Below are positions 52,554 through 60,362 of a DNA stretch of 64,000 bases, in pieces. Source of the stretch: DATEDA01 sp963789885 (lineage in GTDB: Bacteria; Pseudomonadota; Gammaproteobacteria; Burkholderiales; SG8-39); the NCBI GenBank assembly GCA_963789885.1, contig CAWBNB010000010.1, positions 186,001-250,000 on the forward strand, read 5' to 3'. The position numbers and the translations under genes are program-made. Under the pieces are notes generated by a model. The model searched no databases. It was not told the DNA's origin and saw only the letters and a program-made list of their open reading frames with translations. How positions within the stretch are numbered: the stretch's first letter is position 1; each line of letters begins with the position of its first letter.

Positions 52554-53555
52554 ATGTCCGGGATCCTGATCCTCGAGCAGACCCTGAACGGCCTGCAGTT
52601 CGGGCTGATGCTGTTCCTGCTCGCGGCGGGCCTCACGCTCGTGTTCGGGATCATGGACATGATCAACCTCGCGCACGGCTCGCTGTACATGGTCGGCGCG
52701 TATCTGATGGCCGCATTCGTCCAGGCGACCGGGTCCTTCGTCTGGGGGCTCGTGCTCGCGGTCGCGGGCACCGCGCTGATCGGCATGGCGCTCGAAGTCG
52801 CGCTGCTGCGGCGCCTGTATCAGCGCGACCACCTGACGCAGGTGCTCGCGACGTTCGCGCTGATCCTGATCGCCAACGAGCTCGTGCGGCTCGTCTTCGG
52901 GTCGCAGCCGGTGCTGCTCAATACGCCGGCCGCGCTCTCCGGGCCGGTCGACCTGCTGCCCGGACTGTCGTACTCGTCGTACCGGCTGCTGATCATCGCG
53001 GTCGGCGTCGCGGTCGCGGTCCTCCTCTATGTCCTCGTCGCGAAGACCCGCACCGGCATGCTGGTGCGGGCCGGCGCGTCGAACCGCGAGATGGCGACCG
53101 CGATGGGCGTGAACATCCGCACGCTCTTCACGATCGTGTTCGGCATCGGCGCCGCGCTGTGCGCGGTCGCCGGCGCGATGCTCGGGCCGATCCTCGCGGT
53201 GCAGGTGGGGATGGGCGAGAACATCCTGATCCTCGCGTTCGTGGTGATCGTCATCGGCGGCATCGGCTCGATCCGCGGCGCGCTGGTGGGGTCGCTCCTC
53301 GTCGGCATCGTCGACACGATCGGACGGACCTTCCTGCCGATCCTCTTCCGCGAGTTCCTGCCGCCGGCCTACGCCTCCAACCTCGGCCCGGCGGTGGCGT
53401 CGATCCTCATCTACGTGCTGATGGCGGCGGTGCTGTTCTGGAAGCCGCAGGGCCTGTTCCCGGCGCGAGGCTGGGAGAAAACCGTGCCGGAGGCCACGGT
53501 TTGCGTGATTCTGGGGTGCCCGAGGGGGTGTGGCCCCTCGGGTCGTGACGACTAG
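52554..53555 (+). CDS. livH: LivH-type ABC permease with an atypical C-terminus
   Basis: A 333-residue permease with eight or more helices: GLQFGLMLFLLAAGLTLVFG, INLAHGSLYMVGAY, NREMATAMGVNIRT (cytoplasmic EAA-like loop), VIVIGGIGSIRGALVGSLL, and the usual ending FWKPQGLFPARG. Family members stop within a few residues of that point, but here about 24 more codons follow, translated from the repeat element (copy B), before the TAG at 53553. The extra tail contains CVILGCPRGCGPSG and is probably neutral. It overlaps the alternative upstream livM starts. Confidence 0.9.
   Translation: MSGILILEQTLNGLQFGLMLFLLAAGLTLVFGIMDMINLAHGSLYMVGAYLMAAFVQATGSFVWGLVLAVAGTALIGMALEVALLRRLYQRDHLTQVLATFALILIANELVRLVFGSQPVLLNTPAALSGPVDLLPGLSYSSYRLLIIAVGVAVAVLLYVLVAKTRTGMLVRAGASNREMATAMGVNIRTLFTIVFGIGAALCAVAGAMLGPILAVQVGMGENILILAFVVIVIGGIGSIRGALVGSLLVGIVDTIGRTFLPILFREFLPPAYASNLGPAVASILIYVLMAAVLFWKPQGLFPARGWEKTVPEATVCVILGCPRGCGPSGRDD
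53479..53551 (+). repeat. Two-hairpin dispersed element, copy B (inside the livH 3' end)
   Basis: Hairpin 1 spans 53479-53502: AAACCGTG paired with CACGGTTT. The spacer contains ATTCTGGGGTGC. Hairpin 2 spans 53519-53542: CCCGAGGGG, loop GTGTGG, CCCCTCGGG. The trailing TCGTGACGACT aligns with copy C. The stem-flank pairs differ from the other copies but remain complementary. The element supplies the last livH codons and the sequence just before livM. Confidence 0.82.
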
Positions 53556-53562
53556 AGCGACC

Positions 53563-54495
53563 GTGCCGACGAAGGCGCTCACGATCGCGACGCTCGCGGC
53601 GGCGCTCGTCTTTCCGCTCCTCGCGGCGCCGCTCGGCTGGGAGTACTACCTCGGCTTCGCGTCGCGGATCATGATCTACGCGATCGCCGCCTCGAGCCTC
53701 AACCTGATCCTCGGCTACGGCGGCATGGTGAGCTTCGGCCACGCCGCGTTCCTCGGCGCCGGCGCGTACGCGGTCGGGATCCTGATGGCCGAGGGCGTGG
53801 CAAGCGCGTGGATCGCCTGGCCGGTCGCGATCGCGCTCGCCGCGTTCTTCGCGCTGGTGATCGGCGCCATCTCGCTCCGCACGCGCGGCGTCTACTTCAT
53901 CATGATCACGCTCGCCTTCGCGCAGATGATGTACTACGTCTTCATCTCGCTGAAGGAGTACGGCGGCGACGACGGGCTCAACCTCCCGACGCGCTCGTGG
54001 ATCGGGCTCGGGCTCGACCTGAAGAGCGACACCACCTTCTACTACCTCGCGCTGGCGAGCCTCGTCGCGACGCTCTACGGCCTGAACCGCCTCGTGCATG
54101 CACGCTTCGGGCGCGTGATCGAGGCGATCCGCGAGAACGAGACCCGGATGGAGGCGGTCGGCTTCCCGACCTACCGCTACAAGCTCGTGTGCTTCGTGAT
54201 CGCCGGCGCGGTGTGCGGATTGGCCGGCGCGCTGCTCGCGAACCAGGGCAATTTCGTCAGCCCGCGGCTGCTCGACTGGGCGCAGTCGGGGTCGCTGATG
54301 ATCATGGTGATCCTCGGCGGCATCGGCCACCTCTACGGCGGGGCGATCGGCGCGGTCGTGCTGCTCACGCTCGAGGAGGTGCTCTCCTCCTACACGATCT
54401 ACTGGCAGCTCCCGGTCGGCGCGATCCTGCTCGCGATCGTGCTGTTCGCGCCGCAGGGGCTCGCCGGGGCGTTCACGCGGAAGCGGCGCGGCTGA
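53563..54495 (+). CDS. livM: LivM-type ABC permease
   Basis: A permease of about 310 residues: LTIATLAAALVFPLLAAPLG, a second helix group with IYAIAASSLNLILGYGGMVS, FGHAAFLGAGAYAVG, the LRTRGVYFIMITLAFAQMMY loop, and GGIGHLYGGAIGAVVLLTLEE. It pairs with LivH to form the channel. GTG 53563 (VPTKALT) is taken as the start because sequence before it belongs to the repeat element; GTG 53545 and GTG 53530 are in-frame alternatives overlapping livH. No clear ribosome site survives, so translation may depend on coupling. Confidence 0.88.
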   Translation: MPTKALTIATLAAALVFPLLAAPLGWEYYLGFASRIMIYAIAASSLNLILGYGGMVSFGHAAFLGAGAYAVGILMAEGVASAWIAWPVAIALAAFFALVIGAISLRTRGVYFIMITLAFAQMMYYVFISLKEYGGDDGLNLPTRSWIGLGLDLKSDTTFYYLALASLVATLYGLNRLVHARFGRVIEAIRENETRMEAVGFPTYRYKLVCFVIAGAVCGLAGALLANQGNFVSPRLLDWAQSGSLMIMVILGGIGHLYGGAIGAVVLLTLEEVLSSYTIYWQLPVGAILLAIVLFAPQGLAGAFTRKRRG

Positions 54496-55244
54496 TGGCG
54501 CTCCTCGAGATCCGCGACCTCGCGAAGCGCTTCGGCGGCGTCGTCGCCACCGACGGCGTCTCGCTCGAGGTCGGGCGCGGCGAGATCCACGCGCTCATCG
54601 GCCCGAACGGCGCCGGCAAGACCACGCTGGTGCACCAGCTCTCCGGCGCGCTCCGGCCCGATCGCGGCCGGATCGTGTTCGACGGCGCCGACGTCACGTC
54701 GATGCCGTTCCACGAGCGCGTGCGGATCGGCCTCGCGCGCTCCTACCAGATCACCAGCATCTTCCGGAAATTCACCGTGCTCGAGAACATGCTGCTGCCG
54801 GTGCAGGCGCGCAGCGGCTCGAGCCTCTCGTTCTGGCGGCCGCGCGCGACGGAACAGGCGCTCTTCGACGAGGCCCGCCGGGTGCTCGCGTCGGTGGGCC
54901 TCGCCCGCCGCGACGACACGCTTGCCGGCAACCTCGCGCACGGTGAGCAGCGGCAGCTCGAGGTGGGTCTCGCGCTCGCGACGAACGCCAGGCTGCTCCT
55001 GCTCGACGAGCCGATGGCGGGGATGGGCCCGGACGAGTCGGAGCGCATGATCGGGTTGATCGCGCGGCTGAAGGGCGCGCTCTCCGTCCTGCTCGTCGAG
55101 CACGACATGGACGCGGTGTTCCGGCTGGCGGACCGCATCTCGGTGCTCGTCAACGGGCGCGTGATCGCGAGCGGCCCGCCGCGGGAGATCCGCGCGAACC
55201 AGGAGGTGAAGCGGGCCTATCTCGGCGAGGAGCTCAGCGCGTGA
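54495..55244 (+). CDS. livG: LivG-type ABC ATPase
   Basis: A 249-residue ATPase: Walker A GPNGAGKTT, the LivG-typical RSYQITSIFRKFTVLENMLL, signature LAHGEQRQLEVGLAL, Walker B LLLLDEPMAGMG and the switch histidine in LLVEHDMDAVF. Its ATG overlaps the livM stop. It energises the LivHM channel together with LivF. Confidence 0.94.
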   Translation: MALLEIRDLAKRFGGVVATDGVSLEVGRGEIHALIGPNGAGKTTLVHQLSGALRPDRGRIVFDGADVTSMPFHERVRIGLARSYQITSIFRKFTVLENMLLPVQARSGSSLSFWRPRATEQALFDEARRVLASVGLARRDDTLAGNLAHGEQRQLEVGLALATNARLLLLDEPMAGMGPDESERMIGLIARLKGALSVLLVEHDMDAVFRLADRISVLVNGRVIASGPPREIRANQEVKRAYLGEELSA

Positions 55245-55260
55245 GCGCGACGGAAATCCG

Positions 55261-55974
55261 ATGAGCGAGCCGCTGCTCCGTGTCGAGAAGCTCGAGACCG
55301 CTTACGGCGCGAGCCAGGTGCTGTTCGGCGTCTCGCTCGAGATCCGCGCCGGCGAGGTCGCGACGCTGCTTGGCCGCAACGGCATGGGCAAGACGACGAC
55401 GGTCCGGTCGATCTTCGGCCTCACGCCGGCGCGCGGCGGCGCGGTCACGTTCCGCGGCGAGCGGATCGAGAAGCGCGCCGCCGACCGCATCGCGCGCCTC
55501 GGGCTCGCGCTCGTGCCGGAAGGCCGCCAGATCTTCCCCAACCTGACGGTGCGCGAGCACCTGGTCGCCTTCGCCGAGAACCGCAGCGGCGCGGCCGAGC
55601 CGTGGACGCTGGAGCGCGTGCTCGCGGTGTTTCCCGCGCTCGCGGCGCGCACCGAGAACATGGGCAACCAGCTCTCCGGCGGCGAGCAGCAGATGCTCGC
55701 GATCGGCCGCGCGCTGACGACCAATCCGAGCCTGCTCGTCCTCGACGAGGCGACCGAAGGTCTGGCGCCGCTCGTGCGCGAGGAGATCTGGCGCTGCCTC
55801 GCCGCGCTGAAAGCCGCCGGTCAGACGATCCTGGTGATCGACAAGTACGTCGAGCGGCTGGTCCGCATCGCCGACCGGCACACGATCATCGAGCGCGGGC
55901 GCGTCGCCTGGCAGGGAACGTCGGCCGAGCTCGACGCCGATCGCGCGCTGTGGCACCGGTATCTCGGGGTCTAG
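55261..55974 (+). CDS. livF: LivF-type ABC ATPase
   Basis: A 237-residue ATPase: Walker A GRNGMGKTT, VPEGRQIFPNLTVREHL (a LivF hallmark), signature LSGGEQQMLAIGRAL and Walker B LLVLDEATEGLAP. The late D in VIDKYVERLVRIAD replaces the usual Q/E-D-x switch wording but preserves the family layout. It is the last gene of the transporter operon; about 180 bases without a gene follow. Confidence 0.94.
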   Translation: MSEPLLRVEKLETAYGASQVLFGVSLEIRAGEVATLLGRNGMGKTTTVRSIFGLTPARGGAVTFRGERIEKRAADRIARLGLALVPEGRQIFPNLTVREHLVAFAENRSGAAEPWTLERVLAVFPALAARTENMGNQLSGGEQQMLAIGRALTTNPSLLVLDEATEGLAPLVREEIWRCLAALKAAGQTILVIDKYVERLVRIADRHTIIERGRVAWQGTSAELDADRALWHRYLGV

Positions 55975-56151
55975 GCGCTCCGCCCTCGTCGCGCCAGTAG
56001 CCGGCAAGCGCCTCCGGCGAGCCGGTGAACGCCGGACGGCCTACCTCCTTGGACCGCGATCGGTAGCCGACACGGTTAGACCTTGCGGCCGTTACCGCGG
56101 GCGCCTGCGAGCGCTAGGGTGAAGATCATCCCCTGACGAACGGAGAGCGAC

Positions 56152-57255
56152 ATGGCAACGAAAGCAGATCCCCTCAAGAGCGATGCGATACTGGTCCCGC
56201 GCCCCGAGTGCGATCCGGGTCCGCTTCACGAAGGATGCGACGGCCCCCCGCCGACGCCCTGGCTCGACTGGAAGCACTGCTTCAAGATCTACGAGTTCCG
56301 GGAATACGTCATTCAGCTCGGGACCGCGGCCGCGCTCCGGGAAGGAATCAAGATCCGCGCCCGGTTCGAGCATGCGATGTGTCCGATGGGCCGCAAGCAG
56401 GGGCCGATCGTCCACAGCCAGACCTTGCTTCCGCAAGAGGAAATCAAGATCTACGAATACGACCGGTATCGCCGCGCCACGAGCACGTCGGCGCGGTTCA
56501 GCCAGCGTTCCAACTTCTTCTCTTATGTGAGCAAGGTGACCGAGAGCCTGGCGAGCGTGAAGACCGATTTCGGAACCGCGTTCTCCAGCACCGCCTCGGT
56601 TGCCGGCTCGACGGGCGGCGGGATCGACCTCGGCATCGTCAGCTTCGGCGGCGAGGCTTCTTCTTCGGCAACGGTCTCCGTCAGCAACCATCTGAACGTG
56701 GATTCGGTCTTCGAGTCGTTCAGCCACGTCGCCGAGATCAGCTCCCAAGCCGTCGAAACCGAGCGCTCGATCGTCGTCAGCACGTTCGAGGAGAACGTCA
56801 GCACGAACACGACGTTCCGGACGCTGCGCAACGAGAACCACTGCCACGCGGTGACCTACTTCATCCGGCGGGTGCTCGAGGTCTACTGCCTCTCGACCAG
56901 GCTGGTCGGGATCGAGGTCCAGATCGGCGGCAACTGGATCGACATCAAAGCGGTGCCCGAGCCCCTGCGGGACGCGATCCTGAAGCAGCTCGGCCCGATC
57001 ATCGTCGGCCAGGTCTCGCAGCGGAGCACCGAGATCGCCCTCCCCACGGACGGGCTCCTGTACGAGGCGGAGCTCGCCCACTGCAGCTCCTGCGAGCCCG
57101 AGCTGGAAAGACGCATCGCGCTCGAGGTGAAGAAGCTGGAGCTGGAGGTCGAGCTGCTGGAGCGCGAGAACGAGCGGCGCAAGAGCCGGATCGCCAACGG
57201 CGAGCTGTCGGAGTTCGTGCCGTGCTGCCCGCAGCCGGAAGAGGTGACCGCGTAG
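56152..57255 (+). CDS. Uncharacterised 367-residue protein
   Basis: I do not recognise the family with confidence. No leader is seen. Residues 1-100 have aromatic/charged strands (FEHAMCPMGRKQGPIVHSQT) and EIKIYEYDRYRRATSTSARF. Residues 110-210 are Ser/Thr/Val-rich and amphipathic (SSTASVAGSTGGG, SSSATVSVSNHLNVDS), like a beta-structured or fibre segment. Then come ERSIVVSTFEENV and ENHCHAVTYFIRRVLEVYCL, a LPTDGLLYEAELAHCSSCEP motif, and a C-terminal coiled coil (LEVKKLELEVELLERENERR). The ending CCPQPEEVTA has paired cysteines. The gene stands alone between repeat-bearing regions. Confidence 0.7.
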   Translation: MATKADPLKSDAILVPRPECDPGPLHEGCDGPPPTPWLDWKHCFKIYEFREYVIQLGTAAALREGIKIRARFEHAMCPMGRKQGPIVHSQTLLPQEEIKIYEYDRYRRATSTSARFSQRSNFFSYVSKVTESLASVKTDFGTAFSSTASVAGSTGGGIDLGIVSFGGEASSSATVSVSNHLNVDSVFESFSHVAEISSQAVETERSIVVSTFEENVSTNTTFRTLRNENHCHAVTYFIRRVLEVYCLSTRLVGIEVQIGGNWIDIKAVPEPLRDAILKQLGPIIVGQVSQRSTEIALPTDGLLYEAELAHCSSCEPELERRIALEVKKLELEVELLERENERRKSRIANGELSEFVPCCPQPEEVTA

Positions 57256-57260
57256 CGAGA

Positions 57261-57336
57261 GTTTTCACGACGCGAGGGGCCACACCCCCTCGCGCTCCCC
57301 AAATCCAGGAAAACCGCGGCCTTAGGCCGCGGTTTT
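57261..57336 (-). repeat. Two-hairpin dispersed element, copy C
   Basis: Read on the minus strand: hairpin 1 (57336-57310) AAAACCGCGGCC, loop TAA, GGCCGCGGTTTT; spacer with GGATTTGGGGAGC; hairpin 2 (57294-57271) CGCGAGGGG, loop GTGTGG, CCCCTCGCG; then TCGTGAAAAC. It is the closest relative of copy B, with compensated stem differences. It lies just after the stop of the 367-residue protein gene. Confidence 0.82.
57310..57336. terminator. Strong bidirectional intrinsic terminator
   Basis: A perfect 12-bp stem (AAAACCGCGGCC with GGCCGCGGTTTT) and a 3-base loop, with A- and T-runs on both sides, sits between the convergent 367-residue-protein and methyltransferase genes. It is also hairpin 1 of repeat copy C, which suggests the first hairpin of the element can serve as a terminator. 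Confidence 0.75.
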
Positions 57337-57454
57337 CTCGCCAGGCGCACCCGGTGGGAACGGCACGACGATCTTCGGGGGTGGTCGGGGTACCGCGCGA
57401 ATAACCACGACCACTCCAAGGAGCAGGCGAGCGAGCATGTTCCCCCGAGGGTCG

Positions 57455-58219
57455 CTACGAACCAGCAGGCTTGCGGAACTTGAGCACGAACTCGTCCACC
57501 GGCGTCGGGGCGCGGAACACGATCGCATCGCGCTTGTCCTCCGGATGGCGCAGGAAGTCGCCGGACGCAACGAGCTGGAACCCGGCCGCTTCGATCTCCC
57601 TGACGACCGACGACTCCTCGATGCGGTGCAGGCTTTTCGTGACCCCGATGCCGTCGCCGGTGCGCGCGGAGTGGTCCGCGACGATGAGCACGCCGCCGGG
57701 CTTCAGCAGATCGTAGAGACGCCGATTCATCTTCGCGCGGTCGACGCCCATATACACCGTGTCGTGATAGGCGAAGAAGAACGTGATCGCGTCGAGGTGG
57801 CCGGCCCCCGGCGGGAGCGGATCCTCGAACGGGCGCAGAACGTAATCGACGTTCTTCATCGCCGGGCCCTTCGCACGGTTGGCGTATGCGTCGGCTGCGC
57901 GCTGCATCACCGGCGGCTGATCCTGCGCATACACCTTGCCGTTCGGTGCGACGGCCCGCGCGAGCATCTCGGCCGTGTACCCGCCGCCCGCCCCCATCTC
58001 GAGCACCGTCATGCCGGGGCCCACGCCGGTGAAGGCGAAGAGCTTCACCGGATCGCGCCGCTGGTCGGTCTTCCGGTCGGCCTCGCTGCGATCGGGCGCG
58101 GCGACGATCACGGCGTAATCGGCCGCCGGCTTCGGCTCCGACACGCCGGCGCAGCCGGCGAAAGTACTGGCCAAGAGCAGCGCACCCGCGAGGAACGGGG
58201 GGATGGTGCAGGGCTTCAT
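57455..58219 (-). CDS. Lipoprotein-type SAM-dependent methyltransferase
   Basis: A 254-residue protein with a lipobox (LASTFAGC) at its N-terminus and a complete class I methyltransferase domain: KLFAFTGVGPGMTVLEMGAG, GYTAEMLARAVAPNGKVYAQD, LDAITFFFAYHDTVYM, YDLLKPGGVLIVADHSA and DAIVFRAP. Such exported methyltransferase-like proteins are found in proteobacteria, yet SAM is not known in the periplasm, so substrate and even activity are uncertain. It is cotranscribed on the minus strand with the polysaccharide deacetylase gene, 77 bases upstream. Confidence 0.85.
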   Translation of the reverse strand: MKPCTIPPFLAGALLLASTFAGCAGVSEPKPAADYAVIVAAPDRSEADRKTDQRRDPVKLFAFTGVGPGMTVLEMGAGGGYTAEMLARAVAPNGKVYAQDQPPVMQRAADAYANRAKGPAMKNVDYVLRPFEDPLPPGAGHLDAITFFFAYHDTVYMGVDRAKMNRRLYDLLKPGGVLIVADHSARTGDGIGVTKSLHRIEESSVVREIEAAGFQLVASGDFLRHPEDKRDAIVFRAPTPVDEFVLKFRKPAGS

Positions 58220-58296
58220 TGAAGGGGTTCCCTTTCGGACGCGGGCGAGATACCCGATTGTCCGGCAAATCCGGCGTCGTGGAGCGGGCTGCGAGC

Positions 58297-59184
58297 TCAT
58301 GGCGGCGGTGCGTGCTCGAGCCAGTGCCGTGCGATGTCCTCGCGTCGTGCGAACCATGCCCCGCCCTTCGCCTGGATGTGGCGCAGCAGCGCGGCGAGCC
58401 CGCCGATCCGTCCGGGCCGCCCGATGATCCGGGTGTGCAGGCCGATCGACAGCATCCGTGGAACCTGCGCGCCCTCCTCCCACAGGCGGTCGAACGCATC
58501 CGCGCAGTAGCCGGCGAAATCGCTGCCGCGCACGAAGGCGTAGCCGTCGAAGAAGCGCATGTCGTTGGTGTCGAACGCGTACGGCAGGACGAGATGCGGC
58601 TTGCCGGACACCTCGACGTAATACGGCGCGTCGTCGTTGTACGCATCGCTGTCGTACAGGAAGCCCGCCTCGGCGAGCAACCGCCGCGTGTTGACCGAGG
58701 CGGAAGACTTCGTGTGCCAGCCGACCGGCGGCTTGCCGTGCACGCGCCGGATGATCTCGACCGATTTTGCGATCAGCGCGCGCTCGTGCGCCTCGTCCAT
58801 GCCGGCGTGCGGCTCCCAGCGGTAGCCGTGGCAGCAGATCTCGTAGCCGCGCGCAGCCGCATCGGCGCCGACCCACGGCGTCGCTTCGAGCGCGCGCGCG
58901 CATGCGTTGAGCGTGAGCGGCACGCCAAACGACTGCGCGGTCTCGCAGATACGCCAGTACCCGGCGCGCGAGCCGTACTCGAAGTGGCTCTCGATGCACA
59001 GATCGGGAGCGCCCTCGACCCGCTGCACCGCCTCGTGGATCGTCTCGTTCCGCTCGTCGCCGGCGGAGATCGCGAGTTCAGCGCCTTCCTCGATGTTGAG
59101 GACCACCGAGACCGCCACGCGCGCGCCGCCGGGCCAGCGCACCTGGGGGTAGCGGTTGCCGTAGCCGTGAAAGTCGCGCGCCAT
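58297..59184 (-). CDS. Polysaccharide deacetylase family protein (PuuE-like)
   Basis: A 295-residue NodB-like barrel: VAVSVVLNIEEGAELAISAG (the D/E position of motif 1), FEYGSRAGYWRI, YEICCHGYRWEPH (motif 2 histidines), and VGWHTKSSASVNTRRLLAEAG with YDSDAYNDDAPYYVE. This combination matches the uric-acid/allantoin-type (PuuE) branch, which hydrolyses small cyclic amides, rather than chitin deacetylases. A remnant of an amidohydrolase lies next upstream, consistent with a ureide or cyclic-amide pathway. Confidence 0.86.
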   Translation of the reverse strand: MARDFHGYGNRYPQVRWPGGARVAVSVVLNIEEGAELAISAGDERNETIHEAVQRVEGAPDLCIESHFEYGSRAGYWRICETAQSFGVPLTLNACARALEATPWVGADAAARGYEICCHGYRWEPHAGMDEAHERALIAKSVEIIRRVHGKPPVGWHTKSSASVNTRRLLAEAGFLYDSDAYNDDAPYYVEVSGKPHLVLPYAFDTNDMRFFDGYAFVRGSDFAGYCADAFDRLWEEGAQVPRMLSIGLHTRIIGRPGRIGGLAALLRHIQAKGGAWFARREDIARHWLEHAPPP

Positions 59185-59193
59185 CGTCTCGCG

Positions 59194-59352
59194 TCAGGGG
59201 AGTCGCGCCGGGGTCGGCACGAGCCGGCCCGCGGCGGGGTTGCAGAACGACGCTATCCGGTCGCCCTGCACCGCGCGCGAGCCGTCCCGCACGACCGCAT
59301 CGCCGCTCACGGGCGTGGCACCGCCCAGGAGAAGGTCGTAGGGTTGGGTCAT
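59194..59352 (-). pseudogene. Amidohydrolase N-terminal stub
   Basis: The 52-residue frame (YDLLLGGATPVSGDAVVRDG, then GDRIASF) is the opening beta-sandwich strand pattern of amidohydrolases such as dihydroorotase, allantoinase or hydantoinase. It then stops before the metal-binding HxH. The rest of the gene is absent and the deacetylase gene follows immediately, so a deletion is likely. Confidence 0.6.
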
Positions 59353-59384
59353 CGGCAGGTGGCGATGCGGAGCATACCGCGACG

Positions 59385-60345
59385 CTAGCCGGTGGCGCCC
59401 AGGATCCTCTCGGCGATCTGCGCCGACCTCAGTCCGTCCATCCCCGACGCGTTCGGCTCTTCGCCGCGCGCCACCGCTTCGGCGAACGCCTCGAACTGCG
59501 CCGCGTAGAGATCCGGCACGGGAAACGTCGCGTCTGCCACCTGCTGCCCGGTGGTCCGTCGCAGCAGGCCTGATGGACTCATGCCCAGCGTCCCGACCCC
59601 GCTCGCGGTGCCTTTCGTGCCCCAAACGTTGATGCTGTTGAGCGGCCACATCGAGCGCCGGGTGAAGGTCGCGGTACCGATCGCGCCGTTCAAGAAGGCG
59701 AGCGTGCAGGCGATCGTCTGGTCCTGTCCGGTCTCGGCCGCAGCGATCGACGAGCGCCGAAACGTCGCGTACCTCCGCGCCGGCGAGCCAGCACATCAGG
59801 TCGAGCACGTGCACTCCGATCGCGCCGAGCACGTCGGACCCGGCGCGCCTCGGATCGGCGCGCCAGTTCTTCCATGGGCCGTACGACGAGTGCCACTCGC
59901 CGCGCACGAGCACGACGTCGCCGAGCTCGCCGGCGGCGACGAGCTCCCGGATCGCGCGGTGGACCGGGTGGTGCCGCGCCTGGAACCCGACGCCGAGCCG
60001 CACCCTCGCCTTCTGCGCGGCATCGATCATGGCGCGGCAGTCCGCTTCGCTCAGCGCCATCGGCTTCTCGACCAGCACGTGCTTGCCGGCCGCGGCGACG
60101 ATCTCCGTCTGGCGACGATGCTGATCGTTCGGCGTAGTGATGAAGACGGCGTCGATCGCGGGATCCGCGGCGAGCGCCTCGATCGACGCGTAGACGCGCG
60201 GCGAGCCGACGCGCTGCGAGAACGCGGTCGCGGCGGCTTCGCTGCTGCCCACAACGCCGTGCAGACGCTCGGCCTTCGTCTTCGCGAACGCCGGTACGAT
60301 CCGCTGCTCGGCATGCAAGCCGGCGCCTACGATTCCCCACCGCAT
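59385..60345 (-). pseudogene. Gfo/Idh/MocA family oxidoreductase, one +1 frameshift
   Basis: The first frame (from ATG 60345) carries the nucleotide domain: RWGIVGAGLHAEQRIVPAFA, DAVFITTPNDQH, and GKHVLVEKPMALS with the EKP catalytic motif, then DVLGAIGVHVLDLM. One extra base near 59745 shifts the frame. The second frame continues TIACTLAFLNGAIGTATFTR, VWGTKGTASGVGTLGM, and DLYAAQFEAFAEAVARGEEP and ends at 59385. Restored, the protein is about 320 residues and complete. Either a recent mutation or a sequencing error explains it. Confidence 0.82.
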
Positions 60346-60362
60346 CGATTCCCTCCGCCGCC

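Noticed and set aside
53481..53568. Target-site duplication ACCGTGCCG around repeat copy B
   Set aside because: Removing the insert plus one 9-mer would fuse livH and livM in one frame with no stop, so the match may be chance.
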